A stretch of DNA of 64,000 bases from Rhizobiales bacterium YIM 77505. Lineage in GTDB: Bacteria; Pseudomonadota; Alphaproteobacteria; Rhizobiales; Beijerinckiaceae. Location: positions 1,736,001-1,800,000 of the forward strand of contig JQNH01000001.1 in NCBI GenBank assembly GCA_000745135.1. The letters run 5' to 3'. Every line of letters starts with the position of its first letter. Position 1 is the stretch's first letter. Under the pieces are notes generated by a model. The model ran no database searches, was not told the origin of the DNA, and saw only the letters and a program-made list of their open reading frames with translations. This document shows, one piece after another, positions 1 to 9,399 of the stretch. Both the position numbers and the translations under genes were made by a program.

Positions 1-1
1 T

Positions 2-508
2 CTCTGGTTCGAGGTCACGGGCATCGAGCCTGCGCGCGACAAGACCCTTGAGGAGGTCAAGAGCCAGGTCGCCGAGCAATGGCGGACGGAACAGGTCTCC
101 CGCCGCCTGGCCGAGAAGGCACGCGGCCTCGTCGACCGGATTGACAAGGGCGAAGGCATTGAGACGGTGGCGGCCGAAGCGGGCGCCGAGGTCAGGACCG
201 CGAGCGAGCTTGCGCGCCGGACCGCGAAGGACGCCCTCACCGCCGCGGTGGTCGACCGCATCTTCGCCGTCCCGGTCGGCCGCGCCGGCAGTGCCGAGGG
301 GGATGACTCCCGCACGGTGTTCAAGGTCGCGGCCGCGACCGTCTCGCCGCTCGTCACGACGACGCGGGAGGCCGAGCAGGTGGCGGACCAGCTGCGGCTG
401 TCCATCTCCGACGACCTCATCGCGCAATATGTCGCCCAGGCGCAGCAGGAGCTCGGCGTGAGGGTCAACCAGGAGGCGGTGCGCCGGGCTGTTGGCGGCG
501 AGATCTAG
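2..508 (+). CDS. Peptidylprolyl isomerase/foldase, PpiD-SurA type (3' part only)
   Basis: The reading frame is open from the left edge and ends at TAG 506-508, so only the last 168 residues are present. The sequence is helical and charged (KTLEEVKSQVAEQWRTEQV, later REAEQVADQLRLSISDDL), which fits the C-terminal region of the membrane-anchored periplasmic chaperone PpiD, where a degenerate parvulin region is followed by a helical tail. A PpiD-like gene directly upstream of trpE is a common arrangement in Rhizobiales. It ends 3 bases before the trpE start, so the two may be co-transcribed. The catalytic domain and membrane anchor are outside the window, so the exact subfamily is inferred. Confidence 0.75.
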   Translation, partial: LWFEVTGIEPARDKTLEEVKSQVAEQWRTEQVSRRLAEKARGLVDRIDKGEGIETVAAEAGAEVRTASELARRTAKDALTAAVVDRIFAVPVGRAGSAEGDDSRTVFKVAAATVSPLVTTTREAEQVADQLRLSISDDLIAQYVAQAQQELGVRVNQEAVRRAVGGEI

Positions 509-511
509 GCC

Positions 512-2032
512 GTGCGTGTCGAACCGGATTTCGCGGACTTTGCAGGTCTCTACGAGGCCGGCGTTGCGACCGTCGCGAGGACGACTCTCCTCGGCGATCT
601 CGAAACCCCGGTCGCCGCCTTCCTCAAGCTGCGCGCGGCCCATGAGGGGCCGGCCTTCCTGCTCGAGTCGGTCGAGGGCGGGGCAGTGCGCGGCCGCTAC
701 TCGATGATCGGACTCGCCCCGGACCTCATCTGGCGATGCCGGGACGGCATCGCCGAGATCGATCGCAACGGCGAGCCGGACCGCGAGACCTTCGTTGCGG
801 AGACGCAAGGCCCCCTCGACAGCCTGCGGGCGCTCATCGCAGAGAGCGAGATCCGGCTTCCCCCCGGCTCTCCGCCCATGGCGGCGGGCCTGTTCGGCTA
901 TCTCGGCTACGACATGGTGCGGCTTATGGAGCGGCTGGCGCCGCCCCCGCCGGACGCGCTCAACGTCCCGGACGCGATCCTCCTGCGGCCGACCGTCATG
1001 GTGGTCTTCGACGCGGTCCGCGACGAGATTTCGGTCATGACGCCGGTCCGCCCGAAGCAAGGCGTCTCGGCGAGGGCGGCCTATGAGACGGCGCTGGCGC
1101 GCATCGAGCGCGTGCTATGGGCGCTCGAACGGCCGGTGCCTTTGGACGAGAGGCCCAGTCCGCTGCGTCTCGACCTTGCGCCGCCGCGCTCCAACACGAC
1201 GGAGCGCGAGTTCATGGCGATGGTCGAGCGCGCCAAGGAGTACATCCGCGCCGGCGACATCTTCCAGGTCGTGCTCTCGCAGCGGTTTGAAACCGAGTTT
1301 CCCCTCCCCGCCTTCGCGCTCTACCGGTCGCTGCGACGGATCAACCCGGCGCCGTTCCTTTGCTACCTCGATTTCCAACGCTTCCAGATCGTCTGTTCGA
1401 GCCCCGAGATCCTGGTCCGGGTGCGCGAGGGGCGCGTCACCATCCGCCCGATCGCCGGAACCCGTCCGCGGGGCGCCACCCCGACGGAGGATCGGCGCTT
1501 GGCGGAGGAGCTTCTCGCCGACCCAAAGGAGCGGGCCGAGCACCTCATGCTGCTGGATCTGGGGCGCAACGACGTGGGGCGCGTCGCGCAGCTTGGCACC
1601 GTCAAGGTCACCGACAGCTTCTTCCTCGAGTACTACTCGCAGGTCATGCACATCGTCTCCAATGTCGAGGGACGGCTCGCCAAGGACCGGGACGCCCTCG
1701 ATGCCCTCATCGCCGGTTTCCCGGCCGGGACTGTCTCCGGCGCCCCCAAGGTGCGCGCGATGGAGATCATCGACGAACTGGAAAAGGAGAAGCGGGGTCC
1801 TTACGGCGGCTGCATCGGCTATTTCGGGGCCGATGGCGAGATGGACACCTGCATCGTCCTGCGCACGGCCATCGTGAAGGACGGCCGCATGAGCGTGCAG
1901 GCCGGAGCCGGCATCGTCTACGACTCGGCGCCCGCCCTGGAACAGCAGGAGTGCGTCAACAAGGCGAAAGCCCTGTTCCGAGCGGCCGAGGATGCGGTGC
2001 GCTTTGCCACCAGCGCCAAACGCGGACAGTGA
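512..2032 (+). CDS. trpE: Anthranilate synthase component I
   Basis: Converts chorismate to anthranilate, the first committed step of tryptophan synthesis, using ammonia delivered by TrpG. The 506-residue product has the usual length and carries the tryptophan-binding LLES motif at residues 50-53, NPAPFLCYLDF, the DLGRNDVGR signature and GFPAGTVSGAPK followed by YGGCIGYFG, all typical of active TrpE. The start is GTG 512, three bases after the upstream foldase stop. Unlike the fused trpEG of Rhizobium and Bradyrhizobium, the glutaminase is a separate gene here, 172 bases downstream. The LLES motif suggests feedback inhibition by tryptophan. Confidence 0.97.
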   Translation: MRVEPDFADFAGLYEAGVATVARTTLLGDLETPVAAFLKLRAAHEGPAFLLESVEGGAVRGRYSMIGLAPDLIWRCRDGIAEIDRNGEPDRETFVAETQGPLDSLRALIAESEIRLPPGSPPMAAGLFGYLGYDMVRLMERLAPPPPDALNVPDAILLRPTVMVVFDAVRDEISVMTPVRPKQGVSARAAYETALARIERVLWALERPVPLDERPSPLRLDLAPPRSNTTEREFMAMVERAKEYIRAGDIFQVVLSQRFETEFPLPAFALYRSLRRINPAPFLCYLDFQRFQIVCSSPEILVRVREGRVTIRPIAGTRPRGATPTEDRRLAEELLADPKERAEHLMLLDLGRNDVGRVAQLGTVKVTDSFFLEYYSQVMHIVSNVEGRLAKDRDALDALIAGFPAGTVSGAPKVRAMEIIDELEKEKRGPYGGCIGYFGADGEMDTCIVLRTAIVKDGRMSVQAGAGIVYDSAPALEQQECVNKAKALFRAAEDAVRFATSAKRGQ

Positions 2033-2204
2033 CCGCCGCGTTCTGTGAAGCCTCGCCCGATGAGGGGGATGCGCCGAAGCAGCCTGATCGGATCGCGCTC
2101 TTGAAGCCCGGAGAACGGCGGGTCATTGGGCCCTGCCCTACCCTCCGCGCGCCTCTAGGGTTAAAAGGGCTTAGAGGAGTGCCGCGCAGCCGCAAGGGGA
2201 GCTG
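2033..2204 (+). other. trpE-trpG intergenic gap with weak hairpin
   Basis: This 172-base gap is the only sizeable break in the 512-6355 gene string. It holds an inverted repeat, CCTCTA at 2152-2157 pairing with TAGAGG at 2172-2177 around a 14-base AT-richer loop, and then the AGGGGA ribosome-binding site of trpG at about 2195-2200. No U-run follows the hairpin. It could house a second promoter for trpGDC-moaC-moeA or a regulatory leader; neither is proven. Confidence 0.35.
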
Positions 2205-2825
2205 ATGCCGAAGGTCGTCGTCATCGACAACTACGACTCGTTCACCTGGAACCTCGTCCATCTGATCGGGCCGCTGGTGGACGAGGTGCGCGTCATCCGC
2301 AACGATCAGACGAGCATCGACGCCCTTGCCGAGGCGGCGCCGGACGCCATCATCCTCTCGCCCGGGCCGTGCACGCCGAAGGATGCGGGGATCTGTCTCG
2401 ACGTCATCGCCAAGCTCGGAGGCGCCGTGCCGATCTTCGGCGTGTGCCTCGGCATGCAGGCCATCGGAGAAGCCTTCGGCGGCAAGGTCGTCCGGGCGCC
2501 GCTGCCCGTCCACGGCAAGGTTTCCACCGTGCGCCACGAGGGCCGCAGCATCTTCCGCGGCATCAACGGGGCGTTCGAGGCCACCCGCTACCATTCGCTC
2601 ATCGTGGCGCGGGAGACCTGCCCGGCCGCCCTCGACATCGTCGCCGAGACGGAGGACGGCCTGATCATGGGCCTCGCCCATCGCGAACTGCCGGTGTGCG
2701 GCGTCCAGTTCCACCCCGAAAGCGTGCTGTCGCAACACGGCGAGCGCATCATCCGCAATTTCCTCGATCTTGCCGCGGCCTGGAATCGCGAAGGGCGTGA
2801 CAAGCGCGCCGCTGCCGTGCATTGA
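2205..2825 (+). CDS. trpG: Anthranilate synthase component II (glutamine amidotransferase)
   Basis: Class I glutamine amidotransferase of 206 residues that releases ammonia from glutamine for TrpE. The triad is visible: Cys81 in GVCLGMQ, and His170 and Glu172 in QFHPES. The N-terminal VVVIDNYDSFTWNLVHL and the oxyanion motif SPGPCTPKDAG are characteristic. ATG 2205 follows an AGGGGA ribosome-binding site. It is separated by 6 bases from trpD and heads a closely packed trpG-trpD-trpC-moaC-moeA string. TrpG can also be shared with folate synthesis (PabA role) in bacteria with one copy; that cannot be judged here. Confidence 0.97.
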   Translation: MPKVVVIDNYDSFTWNLVHLIGPLVDEVRVIRNDQTSIDALAEAAPDAIILSPGPCTPKDAGICLDVIAKLGGAVPIFGVCLGMQAIGEAFGGKVVRAPLPVHGKVSTVRHEGRSIFRGINGAFEATRYHSLIVARETCPAALDIVAETEDGLIMGLAHRELPVCGVQFHPESVLSQHGERIIRNFLDLAAAWNREGRDKRAAAVH

Positions 2826-2831
2826 CGGGCC

Positions 2832-3845
2832 ATGGAGTCCTTCAAGCCTTATCTTGCCAAGGTCGCCACCGGCGCCGCGCTGACCCGCGAGGAGGCGCGC
2901 GCTGCGTTCGACGCCCTTCTGTCCGGCGAGGTCACCCATGCGCAAGCGGGCGGCTTCCTCATGGCGCTGCGCGTGCGCGGCGAGGTTCTCGACGAGCTGG
3001 TCGGAGCCGCCTCGGCCATGCGGGCCCGCATGCTCCGGGTCGAGGCGCCGCCTCAGGCGATCGACATCGTGGGCACCGGCGGAGACCAGGCCGGCACCTA
3101 CAACATCTCCACCCTCGCGGCGATGATCGTCGCCGGCTGCGGCGTGCCGGTCGCCAAGCACGGCAACCGCGCGGCCTCCTCGAAGTCGGGCGCGGCCGAT
3201 GTGCTGACAGCGCTCGGGGTGAAGATCGGGCTCGGCCCCGAGGCCCTGAGCCGGTGCCTCGACGAGGCCAATCTCTGTTTCATGTTCGCCCAGACGCATC
3301 ACGCCTCGATGCGCCATGTGGCGCCCGTGCGGATCGAGCTTGGAACCCGCACCCTGTTCAACCTGCTGGGCCCCCTGTCCAACCCCGCCGGGGTGCGACG
3401 GCAGCTCCTCGGGGTGCCATCGGCCGCTTGGCTCGAGCCGCTGACCGAGGTGTTGCGCGAGCTCGGCTCCGAGCGCGTGTGGACCGTGCACGGTTCGGAC
3501 GGCCTTGACGAGATCACCACGACCGGGCCGACCTTCGTGGTCGCTCTCGAGAACGGTGCGATCCGCCGTTTCACCATCACGCCCGAGGAGGTGGGCCTTG
3601 CCCCTGCGCGGCCCGAGGACCTGAAGGGAGGCGATCCCGAGCACAACGCGGCCGAGCTGCGGGCCGTGCTTGAGGGCGCACGCACTCCCTACCGCGACAT
3701 CGCGGTCCTGAACGCGGCAGCCGCGCTCGTCGTCGCTGAGGAAGCGCGAAACCTTCGGGAAGGCGTCGAGCGCGCCGAGCGCTCGATCGATTCCGGTGCG
3801 GCGAAAGGCGTGCTCGATCGCCTCGTCGCGGCGTCGAATGCGTGA
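2832..3845 (+). CDS. trpD: Anthranilate phosphoribosyltransferase
   Basis: Transfers the phosphoribosyl group of PRPP to anthranilate. The 337-residue protein has the diphosphate-binding GTGGD at residues 81-85, NISTLAA, the [17 protein letters not shown] stretch and the [11 protein letters not shown] motif, all diagnostic of TrpD. The N-terminal helical bundle (residues 1-70) is complete. It starts 6 bases after trpG and its stop overlaps a possible upstream start of trpC, consistent with translational coupling. Confidence 0.97.
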   Translation: MESFKPYLAKVATGAALTREEARAAFDALLSGEVTHAQAGGFLMALRVRGEVLDELVGAASAMRARMLRVEAPPQAIDIVGTGGDQAGTYNISTLAAMIVAGCGVPVAKHGNRAASSKSGAADVLTALGVKIGLGPEALSRCLDEANLCFMFAQTHHASMRHVAPVRIELGTRTLFNLLGPLSNPAGVRRQLLGVPSAAWLEPLTEVLRELGSERVWTVHGSDGLDEITTTGPTFVVALENGAIRRFTITPEEVGLAPARPEDLKGGDPEHNAAELRAVLEGARTPYRDIAVLNAAAALVVAEEARNLREGVERAERSIDSGAAKGVLDRLVAASNA

Positions 3846-3852
3846 CCTGGCC

Positions 3853-4644
3853 ATGAGCGACGTGCTCGCCCGCATCGAGGCCTACAAGCGGCGCGAGATC
3901 GAGGCAGCGAAGACGCGCACGGCTCCCGCAGAGATGGAGCGGCGCGCAAGGGCCGCTCCGCCGCCGAGGGGTTTCGCCGCCGCCATCGAGCGGCACTTGG
4001 CCGAGGGCCGCACGGCACTCATCGCCGAGATCAAGAAGGCAAGCCCCTCCAAGGGGTTGATCCGCGCCGATTTCGACCCGCCGGGCCTTGCCCGCGCCTA
4101 CGCCGAGGGTGGCGCCACCTGCCTGTCGGTCCTCACCGACGAACCCTCCTTTCAGGGCCGGCCCGAGTATCTGGGCTTGGCGCGGGAGGCGTCCGGGCTT
4201 CCGGTCCTGCGCAAGGATTTCCTCTTCGAGCCCTATCAGGTCTTCGAGGCGCGGGCTTGGGGCGCCGACTGCATCCTCGTCATCATGGCGAGCGTGACCG
4301 ACGAAGAAGCCCGACGCCTCGTCGAGACGGCCCGAGAGCTCGGCATGGACGCGCTTGTGGAGGTCCACGATGAGCGCGAGCTCGACCGCGCCCTGCAACT
4401 CGACGCCAAGCTCATCGGCATCAACAATCGGGACCTCAGGACCTTCGCGACCTCCCTCGAGGTTTCGGAGAGGCTTGCGCCTCGGGTGCCCCGCGATCGG
4501 ATCGTGGTCGGCGAGAGCGGCATTTTCACCCATGGAGATGTGCAACGCCTTGCGGCCGCCGGCATTCGCACGCTCCTCGTCGGCGAAAGCCTGATGCGCC
4601 AAACCGATGTCGCAGCGGCGACTCGGGCGCTTCTGTTCGGGTGA
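3853..4644 (+). CDS. trpC: Indole-3-glycerol phosphate synthase
   Basis: Closes the indole ring from CdRP. The 263-residue TIM-barrel has the catalytic [10 protein letters not shown] at residues 59-68, [21 protein letters not shown] and VVGESGI, so the active-site set looks intact. I chose ATG 3853 because [16 protein letters not shown] matches the usual TrpC N-terminus; an in-frame ATG at 3838 overlapping the trpD stop would add five residues. It is a monofunctional TrpC without a fused TrpF. The stop overlaps a GTG (GTGA) just before moaC. Confidence 0.96.
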   Translation: MSDVLARIEAYKRREIEAAKTRTAPAEMERRARAAPPPRGFAAAIERHLAEGRTALIAEIKKASPSKGLIRADFDPPGLARAYAEGGATCLSVLTDEPSFQGRPEYLGLAREASGLPVLRKDFLFEPYQVFEARAWGADCILVIMASVTDEEARRLVETARELGMDALVEVHDERELDRALQLDAKLIGINNRDLRTFATSLEVSERLAPRVPRDRIVVGESGIFTHGDVQRLAAAGIRTLLVGESLMRQTDVAAATRALLFG

Positions 4645-4649
4645 CGGGA

Positions 4650-5135
4650 ATGTCGGGCCTCACGCATCTCGACCAGACCGGCGCCGCCAACATGGTCGAT
4701 GTGTCGGACAAGGCGGTGACCGCGCGGGCGGCCCGGGCCGAGGGGTGCGTCGTCATGGCCCCCGAGACGGTCCGGCTCATTCGCGAGGGGGACGCGAAGA
4801 AGGGCGACGTGCTCGGCACGGCGCGGCTCGCCGGGATCATGGCGGCCAAGCGTACCCACGAGCTGATCCCCCTTTGCCACCCGCTCCTGCTCACCAAGGT
4901 GCATGTGGAGTGCGCGATCGACGAGGCTCTGCCAGGCGTCCGCGTGACGGCGGAAGCCAAGGTGGCGGGCCAGACCGGAGTCGAGCTGGAGGCGCTCACT
5001 GCCGTGTCGGTGGCATGCTTGACCATCTATGACATGGTCAAGGCCGCCGATCGGGCCATGCGGATCGAGGGTATCCGCCTCCTGCGGAAAAGCGGCGGCC
5101 GCTCCGGCCTCTACGAGGCCGAGGCGGCGCCGTGA
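4650..5135 (+). CDS. moaC: Cyclic pyranopterin monophosphate synthase
   Basis: Makes cyclic pyranopterin monophosphate, an early step of molybdenum cofactor synthesis, from the MoaA product. The 161-residue protein has ANMVDVSDK near the N-terminus, LIPLCHPL and the [18 protein letters not shown] signature with KAADRAM. ATG 4650 is preferred; a GTG at 4641 overlapping the trpC stop would add three residues. Its position between trpC and moeA is a conserved alphaproteobacterial arrangement. The cofactor may serve the molybdopterin oxidoreductase encoded at 16433-18580. Confidence 0.96.
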   Translation: MSGLTHLDQTGAANMVDVSDKAVTARAARAEGCVVMAPETVRLIREGDAKKGDVLGTARLAGIMAAKRTHELIPLCHPLLLTKVHVECAIDEALPGVRVTAEAKVAGQTGVELEALTAVSVACLTIYDMVKAADRAMRIEGIRLLRKSGGRSGLYEAEAAP

Positions 5136-6355
5136 CGCTCCTTTCCGTCGAAGAAGCGCTCCGGCGTATTCTCGCCGGTATCCAGGCCCCGGTCGAGGCC
5201 GAACAGGTCCCGCTTGCGGAGTGCGCCGGGCGCACCGTGGCCGAAGACATCAGGGCGAAACGCACGCAGCCGCCCTTCCACGCGGCGGCCATGGACGGGT
5301 ACGCGGTGCGCTCCGCCGATCTGCAGGACCCGCCGTCGCGGCTGCGGATCGCGGGCCGCAGCGTCGCCGGCGCAGGCTTTCGCGGCTCCTTAGGCCCGGG
5401 GGAAGCGGTGCGGATTTTCACGGGCGCACCGATCGCAGAGGGTGCGGACGCCGTGGTTCCTCAGGAGGAGGTTGTCGCAGACGATGGATGCGTCACCGTT
5501 TCGTCGCCGGTGCCGCCCGGACGCTTCGTGCGAAGGGCGGGGCTCGACTTCACCGAGGGCGAGGCCCTCCTTTGCGCGGGCCGGCGCCTTGATGCCGGGG
5601 CTCTGGCGCTGGCCGCAGCCGGGGGGCATGCCGCTCTTCCCGTCAGGCGCAAGCCTCGCGTCGGGATCCTCGCCACGGGAGACGAGCTCGTCCCGCCGGG
5701 AGAGGCCGCCGGGCCGGACCAGATCGTGGCTTCCAATCCTTTCGCCGTCCGCGCGATCGTCGATCGCGCCGGCGGAGAGCCGATCGATCTCGGCATCGCG
5801 CGCGATACGCCGGACGACCTTGCGCGCGCGGTCGCGGCGGCACGACACGCCCGGCTCGACGTGCTCGCCACTCTCGGCGGAGCGTCCGTCGGAGAGCACG
5901 ACCTCGTGCAGGGCGCGCTGGCGAAGGAAGGGATGAGCCTTGCCTTCTGGAAGGTGGCGCTGCGCCCGGGCAAGCCGCTGCTCCACGGACGCCTCGGGGA
6001 CATGCTCATCCTCGGCCTGCCCGGGAATCCGGTCTCGTCCATCGTCTGCAGCGTGTTGTTCCTGGTACCGGCGATCCGCCAACTCCTGGGCGACCCTGAG
6101 GCGGCGGGCGACCCGACCGAACCGGCCCGGCTCGGCAAAGAGCTTCCGGCGAATGATGCACGCCAAGACTATTTGAGAGCGCGCCTCAACCCCTGTCCCG
6201 ACGGGTTGCCCATGGCGACCGCCTTCGAGACGCAGGACTCGTCCATGCTCAGCGTGCTTGCCAGGGCCAATGCCGTCATCGTGCGGCCGCCGCACAGCCC
6301 GCCGGCGAAAGCCGGCACCATTTGCCGTGTCATCCGGCTCGACCGCTTCCTCTGA
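5132..6355 (+). CDS. moeA: Molybdopterin molybdenumtransferase
   Basis: Inserts molybdenum into molybdopterin. The 407-residue protein has the family landmarks [53 protein letters not shown], and [10 protein letters not shown] with the C-terminal beta-barrel domain. It starts at GTG 5132, overlapping the moaC stop by four bases. In many Rhizobiales lexA follows moeA directly; here the next gene is a convergent small ORF and no lexA is present. Confidence 0.95.
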   Translation: MTLLSVEEALRRILAGIQAPVEAEQVPLAECAGRTVAEDIRAKRTQPPFHAAAMDGYAVRSADLQDPPSRLRIAGRSVAGAGFRGSLGPGEAVRIFTGAPIAEGADAVVPQEEVVADDGCVTVSSPVPPGRFVRRAGLDFTEGEALLCAGRRLDAGALALAAAGGHAALPVRRKPRVGILATGDELVPPGEAAGPDQIVASNPFAVRAIVDRAGGEPIDLGIARDTPDDLARAVAAARHARLDVLATLGGASVGEHDLVQGALAKEGMSLAFWKVALRPGKPLLHGRLGDMLILGLPGNPVSSIVCSVLFLVPAIRQLLGDPEAAGDPTEPARLGKELPANDARQDYLRARLNPCPDGLPMATAFETQDSSMLSVLARANAVIVRPPHSPPAKAGTICRVIRLDRFL

Positions 6356-6374
6356 CCTTCGGCCTTGCGGCACC

Positions 6375-6527
6375 TCAGCCCTGGCGATCGACGGTCAACT
6401 TGCCGCCCTCGGCGTCGATCCTGATGGACGACAGCTCCCGCCAAGCGGCCTGGGTGTAGGCGCCATTGTTCAGGAGCGCATCTGCGCCGATGGCGATCAC
6501 CGCGAGCACCAAGAGAAATCTCAGCAT
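6375..6527 (-). CDS. Small membrane-anchored or secreted peptide (50 aa), unknown
   Basis: A 50-residue protein beginning MLRFLLVLAVIAIGADALL, a single hydrophobic segment (residues 2-19), followed by NNGAYTQAAWRELSS and a short polar tail with DAEGGKLTVDRQG. A strong ribosome-binding site, GGAGGAG, lies 6 bases before ATG 6527, which argues strongly for translation. It is convergent with moeA and divergent from the RNase D gene across 131 bases that should contain both promoters. I do not know its function; short proteins of this pattern occur in Rhizobiales. Confidence 0.75.
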   Translation of the reverse strand: MLRFLLVLAVIAIGADALLNNGAYTQAAWRELSSIRIDAEGGKLTVDRQG

Positions 6528-6658
6528 TTGCTCTCCTCCGCCCGTGACAACGGGGCGGCCCACCGCCTGTTCCCGCATCCCTTTTCGGCCAAGGACCATG
6601 TGCCCTGCGCGCGCCTTGACCCTTGTGAGCGGCCGAAAAACCTCGCTATAGCCCGCGC

Positions 6659-7834
6659 ATGGACCTGATCACCTCGACCGACGCGCTTGCCGCCGCCTGC
6701 TCCCGCCTTGCCTCGCACCCGTTCGTCACGGTCGACACGGAGTTCATGCGGGAGACGACCTATTACCCGAAGCTTTGCCTCATCCAGATGGCAAGCCCCG
6801 AGGAGGGCATTCTGGTCGACCCGCTCGCGCCGGGGCTCGACCTTGCCCCCTTTCTGAACCTGATGAACAACGAGCGCGTGCTGAAGGTCTTCCATTCGGC
6901 CCGCCAGGATCTGGAGATTGTTTGGAACCTCGGCGGGATCATCCCCCATCCGCTGTTCGACACCCAAGTGGCGGCGATGGTTTGCGGCTACGGCGACTCG
7001 GTGTCCTATGAGCAGCTCGTCAACGACCTTGCGAAGGCCCGCATCGACAAATCGTCCCGCTTCACCGATTGGTCGCGCCGCCCCTTGTCCGACGCGCAGT
7101 TGGCCTACGCGCTGTCCGACGTCACGCACCTGATCAAGGTCTATGAGGCGCTCGAGAAGCAGCTCAACGAGAACGGCCGCCACGGCTGGCTCGACGAGGA
7201 GATGGCGGTCCTGACCTCCCCGGACACCTATCGCGCCGACCCGGAGGAGGCATGGCGGCGCCTCGCCGGGCGGATGCGCAAGCCAAGAGAGATCGCCGTG
7301 CTCATCGAGGTGGCGGCTTGGCGCGAGCGGGAGGCGCAGGCGCGCAACGTGCCTCGCAGCCGCGTGCTGAAGGATGATGCGGTGATCGATCTTGCCGTCT
7401 CGGCGCCGCGGGATGCGGAGGCGCTCGGACGCTTGCGCTCCCTTCCAAGCGGCTTCGAGCGCTCGCGAGCAGCATCGGACATCTTGGCGGCCGTCGAGCG
7501 GGGCCTCGCGCGCGACCCGAAGACGGTGCCGGCTCCCGAGCGTCGGCGCCTCCGTCCCAACAGCGGGGCCGTCGTCGAGCTGCTGAAGGTCCTGCTGAAG
7601 GCCGTATCCGAGAAGGAGGGCGTTGCCGCCAAGATCATCGCCACCGTCGACGACCTTGAGGCCATCGCCGAGAGCGACCAGGCCGACGTGCCGCCCCTTC
7701 GTGGCTGGCGGCGCGAGTTGTTCGGCGAGAAGGCGCTTGCGCTCAAGGCCGGCCGGCTCGGCCTTGCCCTACGCAACGGGCAAGTGACGGTGACCGAGCT
7801 GCCGGCCGACTTCGCGCAAGCTCCTGCAAACTGA
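6659..7834 (+). CDS. rnd: Ribonuclease D
   Basis: 3'-5' exoribonuclease involved in tRNA 3' processing and RNA turnover. DEDD-type catalytic residues are visible: Asp26 and Glu28 in VDTEFM, Asp84 in [10 protein letters not shown], and Tyr150 with Asp154 in YALSDVTHL (DEDDy class). An HRDC-like helical region follows at about residues 205-290 ([18 protein letters not shown]). At 391 residues it has normal length. It stands alone, and is convergent with ppx across 32 bases. Confidence 0.95.
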   Translation: MDLITSTDALAAACSRLASHPFVTVDTEFMRETTYYPKLCLIQMASPEEGILVDPLAPGLDLAPFLNLMNNERVLKVFHSARQDLEIVWNLGGIIPHPLFDTQVAAMVCGYGDSVSYEQLVNDLAKARIDKSSRFTDWSRRPLSDAQLAYALSDVTHLIKVYEALEKQLNENGRHGWLDEEMAVLTSPDTYRADPEEAWRRLAGRMRKPREIAVLIEVAAWREREAQARNVPRSRVLKDDAVIDLAVSAPRDAEALGRLRSLPSGFERSRAASDILAAVERGLARDPKTVPAPERRRLRPNSGAVVELLKVLLKAVSEKEGVAAKIIATVDDLEAIAESDQADVPPLRGWRRELFGEKALALKAGRLGLALRNGQVTVTELPADFAQAPAN

Positions 7835-7866
7835 GGCGATCGGCAGGATCGCGCCCGTCGCTCGGC

Positions 7867-9399
7867 TCAGGCGCTCACCGCAATCCGAGCCTCGACACCG
7901 AGGAGCCGGGCAAGCTGACGCATGCGGTTGAGGAGCCGCTCGCTCGCAAGGGGCGCAAGCTCCCGGGGCAGTTCGAGCACCACGGCCCCGTCCCGCAGGA
8001 CGAGCGGCGTGCGGGGCAAGACACCCGCCATCGCCACGGAAACGGGGTAGGCCACGCGCATCAACGCGCCGAGGAGGCGCGCCCGCTCCACATAGTGCTC
8101 GCCGGCGATATCCTTGAGCTTGGCGCTTACGCGACCGGCGGACACGCCCTCGTGACGGAAGAAGACGGACAGGGCGAGGTAGGCGCGGCCCGGATGATCG
8201 ATGCCGACCAGGGCGGCGTTGGCGATCACATTGAAGCTCTGCTCGCCGCGATAGTCCGGGTGGGCGCGCCAGCCAATATCGGCAAGAAGGCAGGCGGCAT
8301 GCCGGTAGCGCCGCTCGTCAGCCGTCTCGGCAAGCCCAGCCGATCGAACGAAGTGGTCCGTCCAGACGCGAAGCTCCTCCCCGTGCCGGGGCGAACGCGA
8401 GCGCAGGATGTTGAGCTCGCCGGCTGCGGCAAGGAGCGGATCGAGGTCCTGGGCCGATGTGTCGAGCTTCTCGAACAGCAGCCCTTCCCGGACCCCAAGG
8501 GCGGAGACCGCAATGCAGGCCGGTTGCCCGAGGCGGATGATTTCCTCGAGCACGAGGGCGCCATAGGCAAGGAGCGGCCGACGCGCCTCGGAAACGCTCT
8601 CAATCGCCTTCAGGGTCCGGGAATCCGCCTCCTCCACAAGCCGGAGGAAGCCGAGCCCCATCTCAGGGTCGATGAGGTAGCCATGCATCACGCGCAGCGG
8701 GTAGCCGCGCTCGGCCTGGTGGAGACGGGCAAGCGCCCTCCAGGTGCCTCCAACCGCATAGAAGCAGCGGCCCTGAAGGCGGGGAAGGACCGGCGCCGCG
8801 CTCAGTGCCTCGTTCACCAGCCGCCGCGCCTTCTCCGGCGAATTGCCGCTCAGGTCCCGCAACGCCAGCCCGCCGAGGCGCAGCGTCAGGGCATCGCCGA
8901 CCGTCTTGCCTGCGATCTCCACGAGTTCGAGACTGCCGCCCCCCAAGTCACCCACCAACCCATCCGGGTTGACGAAGCCGGACATGACACCGAGCGCAGA
9001 GAGCCGGGCCTCGCGGGCGCCTGACAGAAGCTCGACCGGGCGGCCGCAGGCCTCGGCCGCGGCAGCAAGGAAGGCCTCGCCGTTGGCGGCATCTCTCGCG
9101 GCGGCCGTGGCCACCACATGGATGTCGCCCACGCCCATGGTATCGCAGAGGATCCGAAAGCGCCTCAGCGCGTTGAGGGCCCGCCCGACCGCCTCCTCGT
9201 CGAGGCGCCCGGTCGTCGCCACGTGTCGGCCAAGGCCGCACAGGACCTTCTCGTTGTAGAGCGGGGTCGGTGCGCGGGTCAGGCCTTCATAGGCGACGAG
9301 GCGAACCGAGTTCGACCCGATGTCAATGATGGCGACGGGGCGCCCGAGGGCGAGACGCCCGGGCGCCTCGGGCGACAGGCTCTCAACCACGGTGCGCAC
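7867..9399 (-). CDS. ppx: Exopolyphosphatase (Ppx/GppA family)
   Basis: Degrades inorganic polyphosphate, opposing the kinase encoded just upstream. The ASKHA-fold N-terminus has the phosphate-binding loop [12 protein letters not shown] at residues 24-35 and the second loop [14 protein letters not shown] near residue 150; a long C-terminal HD-like domain follows. The 510-residue length is usual for rhizobial Ppx. It starts at GTG 9399 and overlaps the ppk stop by 17 bases, so ppk and ppx are translationally coupled. Ppx and GppA cannot be separated on sequence alone, but linkage to ppk supports Ppx. Confidence 0.93.
   Translation of the reverse strand: MRTVVESLSPEAPGRLALGRPVAIIDIGSNSVRLVAYEGLTRAPTPLYNEKVLCGLGRHVATTGRLDEEAVGRALNALRRFRILCDTMGVGDIHVVATAAARDAANGEAFLAAAAEACGRPVELLSGAREARLSALGVMSGFVNPDGLVGDLGGGSLELVEIAGKTVGDALTLRLGGLALRDLSGNSPEKARRLVNEALSAAPVLPRLQGRCFYAVGGTWRALARLHQAERGYPLRVMHGYLIDPEMGLGFLRLVEEADSRTLKAIESVSEARRPLLAYGALVLEEIIRLGQPACIAVSALGVREGLLFEKLDTSAQDLDPLLAAAGELNILRSRSPRHGEELRVWTDHFVRSAGLAETADERRYRHAACLLADIGWRAHPDYRGEQSFNVIANAALVGIDHPGRAYLALSVFFRHEGVSAGRVSAKLKDIAGEHYVERARLLGALMRVAYPVSVAMAGVLPRTPLVLRDGAVVLELPRELAPLASERLLNRMRQLARLLGVEARIAVSA

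Noticed and set aside
1956-3875. Long minus-strand open frame (639 codons) across the trp genes
   Set aside because: It is the antisense shadow of trpG and trpD in GC-rich DNA, rich in Arg/Gly/His with no domain, while the plus-strand genes have clear motifs.
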